DNA of 64,000 bases from NCBI GenBank assembly GCA_029936295.1, contig JAPYTH010000007.1:1-64000 (forward strand), in the 5' to 3' direction. Positions 9,128 to 19,069 of the stretch are shown here, piece after piece. Positions within the stretch are counted from its first letter, which is position 1, and every line of letters begins with the position of its first letter. Under the pieces are notes generated by a model that was given only the letters and a program-made list of their open reading frames with translations, made no database searches and was not told the DNA's origin. A program made the position numbers and the translations under genes. The stretch comes from TMED109 sp015660425 (GTDB taxonomy: Bacteria; Pseudomonadota; Alphaproteobacteria; TMED109).

Positions 9128-10186
9128 TTATATTTTATTCCAAATAGATAAAGCTTGCTTGGTTTCTTTTACATCATGCACCCTAAAAAATTTTACACCT
9201 CTTTCTATAGAAGCTATAGCAAGAGAAATAGATCCAGGCAATCGATCTGGTGGTTTTGCATTTGTAATTCTTCCTATTATAGACTTTCTGGAGGCTCCTA
9301 TCAATATGTGAGATTTTAAAGAATGTAATAATGGTAAGTCTTTAAAAATCTTTAAATTATGTTTATCATTTTTTCCAAAGCCTATGCCAGGATCAATTAA
9401 TATATTTTTTTCTTTTATACCTTCTTTAATAGCATAATTTCTTTTTTCTTCTAAATATTTCATAATTTCAAAAGACACATTTTTATATATAGGCCTAGTT
9501 TGCATATTATTAGGATCTCCTTGCATATGCATTATAATTAGTCCTACTTTACTTTTAGATATGATTGCTGCTGCTTTATTATCAGAAAGTGCTGAAATAT
9601 CGTTTATTATACTTGCTCCTGCATCTATTGCGACCTGCATAGTAGAGGAGTTTCTAGTGTCACAAGATATAGGTATATTATATTTAGACAGTTCTTTAAT
9701 AATAGGGATTATCCTTTTCTGTTCCTCTTCTATACTAATTTTTATTGATCCAGGTCTAGTAGATTCTCCCCCAACATCAATTATGCTTGCTCCATCCTCA
9801 TACATTTTTATAGCTTTTTTTACAGCTTTACTGATATTAGGAACATTAATAGAATCTTGAGAAAAACTATCAGGAGTAATATTTAAAATACCCATAATAT
9901 GAAACTTATTATTTTTAAAGCCTAAAAAATTCTTAGGTTTATGAGCATATATTGTTAGTAATTTTTTAATCTCATTCTTATTAAGATAATTACTATTCCA
10001 TGATTTCTGGTCTTTAGTCGAATATAGAACAGGAATATTATTTAACTTTTTATTATGACATTGAATTTCAAAATTAAGAAATCCTATATCTTTCCCTGCT
10101 AATGGCATAGCTTTACTAACAGAAATTAAATATTTAGCATCTTTTCCATACACTAAGTTTCTTGGTATAATGATATATTTATTCAC
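9128..10186 (-). CDS. folP: Dihydropteroate synthase
   Basis: FolP condenses p-aminobenzoate with dihydropterin pyrophosphate in folate synthesis. The catalytic TIM-barrel starts near residue 95 with IMGILNITPDSFSQDS and continues with DVGGESTRPG, SCDTRNS, IINDISAL and LIDPGIGFGK. At 352 aa it is about 70-90 residues longer than E. coli FolP; the extra part is an N-terminal extension (1-92) without a motif I recognise, a feature seen in many alphaproteobacterial FolP proteins. It lies 20 bp after ftsH. Confidence 0.93.
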   Translation of the reverse strand: MNKYIIIPRNLVYGKDAKYLISVSKAMPLAGKDIGFLNFEIQCHNKKLNNIPVLYSTKDQKSWNSNYLNKNEIKKLLTIYAHKPKNFLGFKNNKFHIMGILNITPDSFSQDSINVPNISKAVKKAIKMYEDGASIIDVGGESTRPGSIKISIEEEQKRIIPIIKELSKYNIPISCDTRNSSTMQVAIDAGASIINDISALSDNKAAAIISKSKVGLIIMHMQGDPNNMQTRPIYKNVSFEIMKYLEEKRNYAIKEGIKEKNILIDPGIGFGKNDKHNLKIFKDLPLLHSLKSHILIGASRKSIIGRITNAKPPDRLPGSISLAIASIERGVKFFRVHDVKETKQALSIWNKI

Positions 10187-10206
10187 AATAATATATTAAA
10201 AATTAA

Positions 10207-12114
10207 TTATGTTTCATGTGGACGCGGGTTATTAGTATCATTTTTTTTAATTGATTGATTTTTTTCAGAGCCTATAGAAATATTTTCAGTATTTGTATTA
10301 GTTCTATTAACCTCTTTATCATTTAAAATATTACTAATATCTTCTGCAGTTAATGTTTCATATTCTAATAAGCCTTTAGCTATTTTATGCAAATCATTAA
10401 TTTTTTTTGTTAAAATATTTCTAGAAGTTTTTTCTCCAATTTCAACTATTTTTCTTACTTCTTCATCTATTATTCTTGCTGTTTCATCCGACATATTTTT
10501 CTGTTGCGTTACGGAATGACCTAAAAAAACTTCTTCTTGATTTGTTTCATACCTTAGAGGTCCTAATTTATCAGAAAAACCAAATTCCATAACCATTTTT
10601 CTAGCTAAGTTTGTAGCTTGTTGAATATCATTTCCTGCACCAGTAGTAATATTTTTTTTACCATATATTAATTCTTCAGCAACTCTGCCTCCAAACATTG
10701 AGGCAATTAATGCCTCTAATTCTGATCTAGTTTGTGAAAGTTTATCCCTTTCTGGAAGCCACATAGTAACACCTAATGCTCTTCCTCTAGGAATGATAGT
10801 CACTTTGTGAAGAGGTTCATGTTGTTCTATATTTAGCATTACTAGTGCATGTCCAGCTTCATGATAGGCAGTCATTTTTTTTTCATCTTCAGACATAACC
10901 ATCGAGCGTCTTTCTGCACCCATCATAACTTTATCTTTAGCCTGTTCAAGTTCTATCATGCCTACATTTAATTTGTTTTTTCTAGCAGCTAGTAATGCAG
11001 CTTCATTAATAAGGTTTGCTAAATCTGCTCCTGAAAAACCTGGTGTGCCTCTAGCAATAATTCTTGGATCTACATTTTTAGCAAGAGAAACATTTTTCAT
11101 ATGAACTTTTAATATTTTTTCTCTTCCTAATATATCAGGATTTGGAACTACAACTTGTCTATCAAATCTACCTGGTCTAAGTAGTGCTGGATCAAGTACA
11201 TCAGGTCTATTTGTGGCAGCAATTAAAATTACACCTTCATTTGTTTCAAATCCATCCATTTCAACTAAGAGTTGGTTTAACGTTTGTTCTCTTTCATCAT
11301 TCCCTCCTCCTAAGCCAGCGCCTCTGTGTCTTCCAACGGCATCTATCTCATCTATAAATATAATACAAGGTGCATTTTTTTTCCCTTGCTCAAACATGTC
11401 TCTAACTCTACTTGCTCCTACTCCTACAAACATTTCAACAAAATCTGAACCAGATATTGTAAAGAATGGAACATTGGCCTCTCCTGCAACAGCTCTAGCT
11501 AGTAATGTTTTTCCTGTACCTGGTGGGCCTACTAATAAAACTCCTTTTGGAATTTTTCCACCTAATTTTTGGAATTTTTGTGGATTTTTTAAAAATTCTA
11601 TAATTTCTTCTAACTCATCTTTAGCTTCATCTACTCCTGCTACATCTTCAAATGTTATTTTCCCTTGTTTCTCTGTAAGTAATTTGGCTTTAGATTTGCC
11701 AAAACCCATTGCACCACCTTTACCCCCTTGCATCTGTCTCATAAAGAATATCCAGACGCCAATGAAAAGAAGCATTGGAAGCCAGTTTAATAGCATTCCT
11801 AGTATAGGAGAAACACCCTCATCAAGTGGAGCCGCAGTAACTTTTACTCCACTATCAGTTAGTTTGGTGATTAATGCCGGGTCATTAGGAGCATAAGTAG
11901 TAAATGCTTCACCTGTTTGAAAATGGCCTAGAATATTATTTTCTTGAATTGTTACATCATTAATATTGTTTAATTTAACTTGAGAAAGAAACTCAGAATA
12001 TGGTAATGCAATATCTCTAGTTTGAGAGGTTTTATCTTGAAATAAATTAAAGATAGCTAATAAAAATATAACTATTATAGCCCAAGCAGCTAAATTTTTT
12101 CCCATTTTATTCAA
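10207..12114 (-). CDS. ftsH: ATP-dependent zinc metalloprotease FtsH
   Basis: FtsH is a hexameric inner-membrane AAA+ protease that degrades misfolded membrane proteins and regulators such as RpoH. The 635-aa protein has two N-terminal membrane segments (about 9-26 and 105-126) flanking a periplasmic domain. A cytoplasmic AAA domain follows, with Walker A GPPGTGKT (near 197), Walker B CIIFIDEIDA and the second region of homology (RPGRFDRQV). The zinc protease motif is HEAGH (near 420). The last 40 residues are polar and probably disordered. It is positioned between tilS and folP, as usual in Alphaproteobacteria. Confidence 0.98.
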   Translation of the reverse strand: MNKMGKNLAAWAIIVIFLLAIFNLFQDKTSQTRDIALPYSEFLSQVKLNNINDVTIQENNILGHFQTGEAFTTYAPNDPALITKLTDSGVKVTAAPLDEGVSPILGMLLNWLPMLLFIGVWIFFMRQMQGGKGGAMGFGKSKAKLLTEKQGKITFEDVAGVDEAKDELEEIIEFLKNPQKFQKLGGKIPKGVLLVGPPGTGKTLLARAVAGEANVPFFTISGSDFVEMFVGVGASRVRDMFEQGKKNAPCIIFIDEIDAVGRHRGAGLGGGNDEREQTLNQLLVEMDGFETNEGVILIAATNRPDVLDPALLRPGRFDRQVVVPNPDILGREKILKVHMKNVSLAKNVDPRIIARGTPGFSGADLANLINEAALLAARKNKLNVGMIELEQAKDKVMMGAERRSMVMSEDEKKMTAYHEAGHALVMLNIEQHEPLHKVTIIPRGRALGVTMWLPERDKLSQTRSELEALIASMFGGRVAEELIYGKKNITTGAGNDIQQATNLARKMVMEFGFSDKLGPLRYETNQEEVFLGHSVTQQKNMSDETARIIDEEVRKIVEIGEKTSRNILTKKINDLHKIAKGLLEYETLTAEDISNILNDKEVNRTNTNTENISIGSEKNQSIKKNDTNNPRPHET

Positions 12115-12129
12115 AGTTTTTCTCCAATT

Positions 12130-13443
12130 TTAATATAAATTTATATTATCATATTTTTTAAAAAACTCATGTTCTACATGAGTTATTTTTATATTACTTT
12201 TCCAAAAATTACTCTTCCAATATAATAGATGGGGTATTGATACAATTTCTTCAAGTAGTCTAATAGCTGGGATTGTTTTAATAGCATTAAAATTTATACT
12301 AGGTTTTTGAATTTTATTCAATTTAATCATTAATAAATAATCTTTTTCACCTAGAGGTCCAATAGTAATATTTGTTTTTTTTGTATTGTTCATTATGATG
12401 AATCTTCGGTCCCATAATTTTTTATCGCTTATTAAATTGTTAAGCTTAATAGAATTATCTAATTGTCGAGACATTATTATAGAGTCGCTATTTATCTTTA
12501 TATAAACCCCTCCTACGGTAGTATTTTTATTCACGGAACCAATGATGTTTTCAACTACTCTATTAATTATATTATTTTTTCTAGGATATTTTTTTCCACC
12601 AATTATTCTAATTAAAGCATTTAATAGTTTTTTTTGAAAAAGATTAGGTAATTTTATGAAATCGCTTAATGATACTTCGCAAACACCAATTTCATTAAAT
12701 TTAATGCTATTCTTCATATTATTATAAATAATTTTATCTATACCAAGTTTCAATTTACTAAAAAGAATTATACTTTTATTAAAGCTATCAAACATATTGC
12801 TACGTACGAGTAATTTACGTATCTTAGACCGAGAATATTTCATATCTAAGTTTGAAGGGTCTTCTATCCAAGGTACATTATTTTTTTCACATATTGCTAT
12901 GAGTGTTTTTTTTCTAGTATTAAGTAAGGGCCTAATTAGATTTAGAGGCCCACAAGAGGTAAGGATTGTAATTTTTTGCTGCATGCAACTCAAGCCATCT
13001 AAGCCACTATTTGACTGTAATCTTAAAATAAAAGTTTCTACTTGGTCATCGGCATGGTGAGCTAATAATATATTGTTACATTTATATTTGTTACATGCTT
13101 CACTTAAAATATTATAACGCGCAATTCTTGCAGATTCTTGTATTTTTGTTTTAGGTTTTTCTTTAACCCACTCTAATGTATAATGATCTATTTTTAAGGT
13201 ATTCATAATATTTTTAACATGCTTGGCTTCTTTTGCAGCATTTTTTCTTAATTGGTGGTCTACTGTAAAAGCAATGAGTTTATAATTATATTTATGTTTG
13301 AATTTGTTTGCAATAATAGCTAAAGCTAGACTATCTGCTCCGCCTGATATTCCTATAGCAATATTCTTTTCTACAAAAATATTTTTATTGTTTTTAATAA
13401 ACTTCTCAAAATTAATTATTGTTAATAAGCTTTTGTTTTTCAA
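12130..13443 (-). CDS. tilS: tRNA(Ile)-lysidine synthetase
   Basis: TilS attaches lysine to C34 of the tRNA-Ile(CAU) anticodon so it reads AUA, an essential step in most bacteria. The 437-aa protein has the N-type PP-loop SGGADSLAL near residues 34-42, the LAHHADDQVETFILRL segment near 126, and RPLLNTRKK near 180. The C-terminal half is divergent and Asn/Lys/Ile rich, in line with the base composition. It starts 4 bp after cpoB and ends 15 bp before ftsH. Confidence 0.93.
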   Translation of the reverse strand: MKNKSLLTIINFEKFIKNNKNIFVEKNIAIGISGGADSLALAIIANKFKHKYNYKLIAFTVDHQLRKNAAKEAKHVKNIMNTLKIDHYTLEWVKEKPKTKIQESARIARYNILSEACNKYKCNNILLAHHADDQVETFILRLQSNSGLDGLSCMQQKITILTSCGPLNLIRPLLNTRKKTLIAICEKNNVPWIEDPSNLDMKYSRSKIRKLLVRSNMFDSFNKSIILFSKLKLGIDKIIYNNMKNSIKFNEIGVCEVSLSDFIKLPNLFQKKLLNALIRIIGGKKYPRKNNIINRVVENIIGSVNKNTTVGGVYIKINSDSIIMSRQLDNSIKLNNLISDKKLWDRRFIIMNNTKKTNITIGPLGEKDYLLMIKLNKIQKPSINFNAIKTIPAIRLLEEIVSIPHLLYWKSNFWKSNIKITHVEHEFFKKYDNINLY

Positions 13444-13447
13444 TATT

Positions 13448-14524
13448 TTATTTACAGCCTAGCTTTTCTTTAAATGTTTTGGTTCTATTAGAAATTCTAG
13501 AAGGTGTGTTCGAAAATTCTGTCTCTAGTTTCTTAAATGTTGCACAAGCTTCTGTTTTTTTATTTAGTGAGTACAGTGAAATGCCTAATTTTAATAGTTG
13601 GTCTGAAGCTTTAGAGCCTTTAGGAAATTTTTTATAACCTGCTGCAAAATTAATTGCAGCTAGTTGATAATTTCTTCTTACATAAAATGTTTCTCCTAGC
13701 CAGTAGTAAGCATTACTGCTTAAACTATGATCAGAATAATCTTGAATAAATTTTATAAAAGCTATTTCAGCTGATTCATAATTACCTTTTGAAAGCATAT
13801 TATATGCTCTTTGATAAATTTCTTCTGGATTTTTAGGGGCAGAAACAACAGAATTATCTTTTGTAATCTCAATTATTTCTTTGTCTTGCTCTGTTAATAA
13901 TATACCAGCTGGCTTATTAATATTTTCTTTAGTAATTTGATCATTACCGTCATCGGGACTAATTTTAGCTAAGACCTCTACAGTAGAATTATTTTCATTG
14001 TCACTAATAACATTTAATTCATTATTTTCTTTCTTATTTGGCATGCCAGGATAAATTGGGTATTCTTCTGTTACTTTATCTTCCAGGCTGTTTTGCATAT
14101 TTGTAGTTTTTACTACATCTATATTTTTGTTACTCATTATATCTAATTTTGATTGTAAAATAAAATTTAGCTGAGTTAATTTATCAATTTGTTGTCTCAC
14201 ATAAGCAAGTTCTTCACTAATGCCCTTTATTGATCTTGATCTTTCTTCAAGCTCAAGTAATCGCCTTTCATGACCGGCTATTTTTTTTAAATCTGATGCG
14301 TTAGATATAGTATTATTTTCAGGACTTGATACTACTATATCTTTGCCTTGATATACTTTTCTTTCAAGATCATTTATTTTTGTAGTGAGTCCATCCATTC
14401 TATTTAGAATTCTTTCATTAATATTAAGAATTGTCTCGTTGCTATCTTGAGCATATGAATGAATTATATTTAAGGTATTAGTAATTATTAAAGTAAGGGT
14501 AAAAACAAAAATTTTAAAATTCAT
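13448..14524 (-). CDS. cpoB: Cell division coordinator CpoB (YbgF), TPR protein
   Basis: CpoB is a periplasmic partner of TolA and PBP1B that links outer-membrane constriction to septal peptidoglycan synthesis. The 358-aa protein has a signal peptide (about 1-26, ending SYA), a coiled-coil N-terminal part (to about residue 125), a low-complexity acidic linker, and a C-terminal block of TPR repeats from about residue 238 (EEIYQRAYNMLSKGNYESAE, then SSNAYYWLGETFYVRRNYQL). The domain order and the place directly after pal match the tol-pal cluster. Confidence 0.92.
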   Translation of the reverse strand: MNFKIFVFTLTLIITNTLNIIHSYAQDSNETILNINERILNRMDGLTTKINDLERKVYQGKDIVVSSPENNTISNASDLKKIAGHERRLLELEERSRSIKGISEELAYVRQQIDKLTQLNFILQSKLDIMSNKNIDVVKTTNMQNSLEDKVTEEYPIYPGMPNKKENNELNVISDNENNSTVEVLAKISPDDGNDQITKENINKPAGILLTEQDKEIIEITKDNSVVSAPKNPEEIYQRAYNMLSKGNYESAEIAFIKFIQDYSDHSLSSNAYYWLGETFYVRRNYQLAAINFAAGYKKFPKGSKASDQLLKLGISLYSLNKKTEACATFKKLETEFSNTPSRISNRTKTFKEKLGCK

Positions 14525-14538
14525 TTTACTATATGTTT

Positions 14539-15099
14539 CTATTTACCATTTATAAATGTTACAGCTGTTCTATTCTGAGTCCATGCCCAATCATTATGTC
14601 CTTCAACTGTAGGTTTTTCTTTTCCGTAAGAAATTACTGCTATTCTATTTGAGCTAATACCAAGAGAAATTAAATAATTCTTTGCGGCTGAGGCTCGTCT
14701 TTCTCCTAGAGCTATATTATATTCTCTAGTTCCTCTTTCATCACAATGACCTGTGATAGTTATAGAAAGGTCAGGGTTTCTGATTAAAAATTGATATTGC
14801 TTTTGTAAGGTATCGGCACTTTCATCATTAATAGTAGATTCATCATATCCAAAGAAAATTCTATCGCCTACTTCAATTAACTCAGAGGATAGTTTTTCTT
14901 CTACTGTTAGTTCTACTTCATCCATTTGTATGGATTTAGCAGTATTATCTGTTATTTCTATTTCTTCTGTTGAAGTACTATTCTGTTTTGTGTTTCCACC
15001 TTCGGCATCTAGCAATAGGCTTTCTTGGTCTTTATTGCTACAAGCTATAAAATATGGAAAAATTATAATGATGATGAAGATTTTAAAGTAATTTAACAT
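14539..15099 (-). CDS. pal: Peptidoglycan-associated lipoprotein Pal
   Basis: Pal is the outer-membrane lipoprotein of the Tol-Pal envelope machine and binds peptidoglycan and TolB. It has a lipoprotein signal with lipobox FIAC (Cys20 is the expected lipidation site), an acidic linker, and an OmpA-like peptidoglycan-binding domain from about residue 75 containing ITGHCDERGTREYNIALGE. The length of 186 aa is normal. It lies between tolB and cpoB. Confidence 0.95.
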   Translation of the reverse strand: MLNYFKIFIIIIIFPYFIACSNKDQESLLLDAEGGNTKQNSTSTEEIEITDNTAKSIQMDEVELTVEEKLSSELIEVGDRIFFGYDESTINDESADTLQKQYQFLIRNPDLSITITGHCDERGTREYNIALGERRASAAKNYLISLGISSNRIAVISYGKEKPTVEGHNDWAWTQNRTAVTFINGK

Positions 15100-15188
15100 T
15101 TATGTTCCTTAATAAATAATATATACAGCTATACTATATTATAAAAACCAAATATTATATACTATAATAAATTATTTTTTTAATTAGT

Positions 15189-16562
15189 TTAATTTATGTT
15201 TTTTGGGCTCCATGAAGGATCAGACGCATCTTCGGGAGTAATCAATTCTCTTTCTCTGTTACCTGTTATATCAATAACGAATAGTCGTGTTCTCATAGTG
15301 CCATCATTTTGAGGAGTTTGTCTGAAGAAACTTAAAACCCTTCCCCCTGGTGCCCAAGTAGGACCCTCTGTAAGGTATCCTTCAGCTATTAATCTTTCTG
15401 CTGATCCATCAGGATGCATTAAGCCAATAAAGAATCTACCTCTAGTAAATTTGGTAAACGCTATATAGTCACCTCTTGGAGACCATACTGGAGTAGCATA
15501 ACTTCCTCTCCCAAAACTAATTCTTTTAGGATTTTTTCCATTTTTTTTCATTATATAAAGATGTTGTCCACCTGATCTATCAGAATTAAATACAATATTT
15601 TCTCCATCTGGAGAGAAAGAAGGTGACGTATCAATTGCAATACCCTTCGTAAGCTGTTTTATATTTTTGCTTTTAAGATTAAGAATATGAATATTTGTGG
15701 ATCCGTTTTGAGATAATGACATTATTAAGTCTGCACCATTTGGCGAGAATCTAGGAGAAAAAGACATACCAGGAAATTCACCTAATATTTCCATTTTTCC
15801 TGTAAATAAATTGTATAGATAAACACTTGGTTTAAGCCCTCTATTTATTCCATTATAAGAAAAAAATGTAATTTGTTGTTGATTAGGAGAAAACCTTGGA
15901 GTTAATACTAATGAGTTACCATCAGTTAAGTATTGATGGTTAGAACCGTCTTGATCCATAATTGCAAGTCTTTTTATTTTATTTTTTTGTGATCCAGACT
16001 CTGATACATAGACTATTCTGGTGTCAAAATATCCTTCTTCCCCGGTTAATCTTTCATATATTTTATCGGATATAATATGCGATATCCTTCTCCAAGACTT
16101 GATTTTTGAAGAAAGAGATATCCCAAACATTCTTTTTTCTCCATATACATCCCATAGTTCAATAGTAACATTTATTTTATCATTTGTTGTTTTTGTTATT
16201 TTGCCTGTTATTAGTGCTTGAGCGTCTATAATTCTCCAGTCTCTAAACTTTGGCCGACCAATAAGTTGGTCTGGATCTTGCATATAAGCATCTCTATTTA
16301 GTAGTTTAAATAAACCTGAATTTACTAAATTATTAGCAATTAAATTAGGAATATTATTATGTAATTGTAATTCTTTTAAATTATTATCAATAGAAAAATA
16401 TGATATTGCAATGGGCATTGCTTGAATATTTCCGCCCATAATATCTATCTGAAGAGGTTCGTCTTGAGATAATGCAATATTAGGCTGTACTAAAAAGATA
16501 TAACAAAAGGAAATATGAATTAATATAATAAGTTTTAAAACAAGTCTTTTAATTTTATCCAT
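15189..16562 (-). CDS. tolB: Tol-Pal system beta-propeller protein TolB
   Basis: TolB is the soluble periplasmic component that shuttles between Pal and TolA. The 457-aa protein has an N-terminal signal peptide (about 1-32), a small alpha/beta domain, and a C-terminal six-bladed beta-propeller built of repeats such as PRFSPNQQQITFFSYNG, PRFSPNGADLIMSLSQNG and PSFSPDGENIVFNSDRSGG. The repeats run from about residue 215 to 455. It follows tolA by 28 bp on the minus strand. Confidence 0.96.
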   Translation of the reverse strand: MDKIKRLVLKLIILIHISFCYIFLVQPNIALSQDEPLQIDIMGGNIQAMPIAISYFSIDNNLKELQLHNNIPNLIANNLVNSGLFKLLNRDAYMQDPDQLIGRPKFRDWRIIDAQALITGKITKTTNDKINVTIELWDVYGEKRMFGISLSSKIKSWRRISHIISDKIYERLTGEEGYFDTRIVYVSESGSQKNKIKRLAIMDQDGSNHQYLTDGNSLVLTPRFSPNQQQITFFSYNGINRGLKPSVYLYNLFTGKMEILGEFPGMSFSPRFSPNGADLIMSLSQNGSTNIHILNLKSKNIKQLTKGIAIDTSPSFSPDGENIVFNSDRSGGQHLYIMKKNGKNPKRISFGRGSYATPVWSPRGDYIAFTKFTRGRFFIGLMHPDGSAERLIAEGYLTEGPTWAPGGRVLSFFRQTPQNDGTMRTRLFVIDITGNRERELITPEDASDPSWSPKNIN

Positions 16563-16590
16563 ACATTACCTCCATATATGTACATTTTAT

Positions 16591-17467
16591 TTATGTTTTG
16601 TAAGGTGTAAAGCGAATATCTATAATTTTCCAAGAGTTGTATTCTTCCTGAGGCAATTTAGTAAACTTTCCTAATTTTTGAATAGCACGTTGAGCGGCTT
16701 CCACATAAGGTAAATAGGTTGAATCATCTTGAGCTTTTTTAAGTGAACTTTTACTTATAATAGTTTTAGTTATTGTTCCATCTGGCATTACATATATTCT
16801 TATCTGAACAGTTATATCATTTATGACTTTTAGGTCTGGAGCCGGTGGTAAAGTATAATTCTCTTTAATTTGTTTATAAANNNNNNNNNNNNNNNNNNNN
16901 NNNNNNNNNNNNNNNNNNNNNNNNNNNNNNNNNNNNNNNNNNNNNNNNNNNNNNNNNNNNNNNNNNNNNNNNNNNNNNNNTTCTTTTTATTTCTTCTTTA
17001 GTTTTTTTAGATTTAGTATTAGTTTTATTTTTTATAGGTTTTATAGGTTTTATAGGTTTCGGCTGGTTTTCTGCTAAATTTTTTAACATATCATCAAAAA
17101 AATCATCATTATTTTTATCTTTTGAATTATCTATCTTTTTCTCTACTTTTTCTTTAGGGGATATTATTTTAGGTTTTTTTTGTGGTGGTTTAGGTTTGAT
17201 GTTTGCTTTTTTTGTTACTACACTAATTTTTTTTTTAGGAATAGCCAAAGGCTTTTGCTTTGGCGGCGAAGGCTTTACTTTGAACTTCTTAACTTCTTTA
17301 ACCTCTTTCACCTCTTTAGTCTCTTTTTTTCCTTCTTTAACTTTTTCATTTATAATTTCAATTGATATATAATCTATTTCTTTCGTTTTTATTTCTGGTA
17401 AGGTGATAGAAATAAAAACAAAAATTAATAAATGCATAAATAAAGATGAGTAGAAAGCTTTTTTCAA
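16591..17467 (-). CDS. tolA: Envelope protein TolA, interrupted by an assembly gap
   Basis: TolA spans the periplasm and transmits inner-membrane proton-motive energy from TolQR to Pal. The 5' part (16981-17467) encodes an N-terminal membrane anchor and a long Lys/Pro/Glu-rich stretch with KPIKPIK repeats. The 3' part (16591-16880) is open right up to the gap and encodes the C-terminal domain (MPDGTITKTII, YVEAAQRAIQKLGKFTKLP). Both pieces read in the tolA direction and flank 100 N. The summed length is not a multiple of three, which is expected if the N run is a placeholder of unknown true length. I see no evidence of a real frameshift. Confidence 0.9.
16881..16980. other. Assembly gap of 100 N inside tolA
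   Basis: Exactly 100 N are present, the conventional size for a scaffold gap of unknown length. The flanks are both tolA coding sequence. The missing part falls in the Lys/Pro-rich periplasmic stalk, a repetitive low-complexity region that readily breaks short-read assemblies. Confidence 0.99.
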
Positions 17468-17475
17468 TTTTTATT

Positions 17476-17895
17476 TTACAGTTTTTGTTTTGTTAGTAAG
17501 GCTACTTTATTATAACCTGCATTCGTAATTAAACTCATTAATTCCATGACTTCACCATATGATAGTTCTTCGTCTGCTCTTATAAAAATTCTAGACTGTT
17601 TTTTTAACCCAGCTATAGCATTTAATTTTATAGCTAGAGTTTCTGCTTTAACTTTATTATCTCCAATAAAGATTTCAGCACTTTTATTAATTGTTATAGT
17701 TAGAGGCTCATCTTGTCCAGGTAAAGCCTGAGATTCAGTAGTAGGTAAGTCAACTGATACGCCAGTAGTTAAAAGTGGCGCCGTAATCATAAAAATAATT
17801 AATAAAACTAGCATTACATCTACTAAAGGTGTGACATTAATTTCAGACATAGGCTTATTTTGAAAGGATTTATTGCTTTTATTATTTATTTTCAT
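17476..17895 (-). CDS. tolR: Tol-Pal system protein TolR
   Basis: TolR is the ExbD/TolR-family stator component that, with TolQ, uses the proton gradient to energise TolA. The 139-aa protein has one N-terminal membrane helix with the proton-path Asp (NVTPLVDVMLVLLIIFMI, about residues 20-37) and a periplasmic C-terminal domain. It overlaps tolQ by 4 bp and is followed 8 bp later by tolA, indicating coupled translation. Confidence 0.95.
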   Translation of the reverse strand: MKINNKSNKSFQNKPMSEINVTPLVDVMLVLLIIFMITAPLLTTGVSVDLPTTESQALPGQDEPLTITINKSAEIFIGDNKVKAETLAIKLNAIAGLKKQSRIFIRADEELSYGEVMELMSLITNAGYNKVALLTKQKL

Positions 17896-18611
17896 TCTTC
17901 TGAACTCTCTTCCGATAGATGTCTAGATAGTAAAGCTTCAAATTCACTTGCAAAGTTTTGAAGTCTTAAGGCATAAGTATTTAAATTATTAGATAGTTTA
18001 TTATATGCAATTACAGCAGGAATTGCAGCTACTAAACCTAGTGCAGTGGCCAATAAAGCTTCTGCTATTCCAGGGGCAACAACAGCAAGAGAAGTATTTT
18101 TACTTAAAGCTATAGATTGAAAGCTATTCATAATTCCCCAGACCGTTCCAAATAAACCAATAAAAGGAGCTGTTGATCCGACTGTAGCTAAAAATCCTAT
18201 ATTTTTTTCTATATTCTCTAATTCTCTTATCACTGCCACATTCATAACTTGATGAATTCTTTCTTGCAGGCCTGCTTGTATTTTTTCACTTGATAAGGAA
18301 TTGATTTTACTAGCTCTTGTCCATTCGTACATTCCTGCAACAAATACAGTTGCTAATGGATGTTTTGGATTTTGTTCTTCTGTCTTATATAAGTCTTCTA
18401 GTGATTCTCCGGACCAAAAAGCTTCTTCAAAGGTTTTTGCTTGTTTTTTTAATGTAAAAAATTTTTTTGTTTTTTCTATAATAATGCTCCAAGACCATAT
18501 GCTTGCTATTAATAAAATTAGCATAGCAATTTGTACAATTGTATCAGCTTGAAGTACTAATCCCCAAAACGATACGTCTAATGGCATATCTGAAATTAAT
18601 TCACTTTCCAT
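17892..18611 (-). CDS. tolQ: Tol-Pal system protein TolQ
   Basis: TolQ is the MotA/ExbB-family membrane subunit forming the proton channel with TolR. The 239-aa protein has three membrane helices: one near the N terminus (about 26-46), then the paired helices with LATVGSTAPFIGLFGTVWGI and GIAEALLATALGLVAAIPAV. It begins 2 bp after ybgC and overlaps tolR by 4 bp. The order ybgC-tolQ-tolR-tolA-tolB-pal-cpoB is complete here. Confidence 0.96.
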   Translation of the reverse strand: MESELISDMPLDVSFWGLVLQADTIVQIAMLILLIASIWSWSIIIEKTKKFFTLKKQAKTFEEAFWSGESLEDLYKTEEQNPKHPLATVFVAGMYEWTRASKINSLSSEKIQAGLQERIHQVMNVAVIRELENIEKNIGFLATVGSTAPFIGLFGTVWGIMNSFQSIALSKNTSLAVVAPGIAEALLATALGLVAAIPAVIAYNKLSNNLNTYALRLQNFASEFEALLSRHLSEESSEE

Positions 18612-18613
18612 TT

Positions 18614-19054
18614 TTACTCCTTAGGGTTCACATTAGTATTTAATTTATTTAATACAATTTTAGGCAATCGAGAAGGTTTACCTTTAATATTTACTGATCC
18701 TAATATTACGTCAATCTTAGCTATTAATGTCATTTTATTATATATTGTTTGCTCCATAATAATTTTAGCGGCAGTTATTTTTAATATTACACTTTTTATT
18801 TTTAATAAGTCGTCTAATATAGCTGATTTAAAGAACTCAATATATAACGTTTTAACAACAAAATGAATATTATGTTCATTTTTTAATTTTAATTGTTCTA
18901 TTTTTATTTTACGTAGCATCTCAGTTCTTGAACGTTCAGCGAATTTTAAATAGTTTGCATGATAAACTAAACCTCCTGCATCAGTATCTTCATAATAAAC
19001 TCTAATATTATTATCATGCTTTAATATTGAGATTTTATTTATTTTTTGTTTCAT
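18614..19054 (-). CDS. ybgC: Tol-Pal-associated acyl-CoA thioesterase YbgC
   Basis: YbgC is a hot-dog-fold thioesterase associated with the Tol-Pal operon, with activity on short-chain acyl-CoA or acyl-ACP in characterised members. The 146-aa protein has the 4-hydroxybenzoyl-CoA-thioesterase-type motif YYEDTDAGGLVYHANYL near residues 20-36, in which the Asp of DTDAGG is the expected catalytic residue. It immediately precedes tolQ (2 bp) and follows ruvB by 15 bp. Confidence 0.93.
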   Translation of the reverse strand: MKQKINKISILKHDNNIRVYYEDTDAGGLVYHANYLKFAERSRTEMLRKIKIEQLKLKNEHNIHFVVKTLYIEFFKSAILDDLLKIKSVILKITAAKIIMEQTIYNKMTLIAKIDVILGSVNIKGKPSRLPKIVLNKLNTNVNPKE

Positions 19055-19069
19055 TTTTATTGATAACTT

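Noticed and set aside
11213..11896. A 227-aa plus-strand open frame across ftsH
   Set aside because: It is antisense to the most conserved AAA region of FtsH and has a Pro/Ser-rich composition typical of shadow frames.
16591..16788. A separate 65-aa protein starting at the internal Met
   Set aside because: The frame continues upstream without a stop to the N gap and encodes the TolA C-terminal domain, so it is part of tolA.
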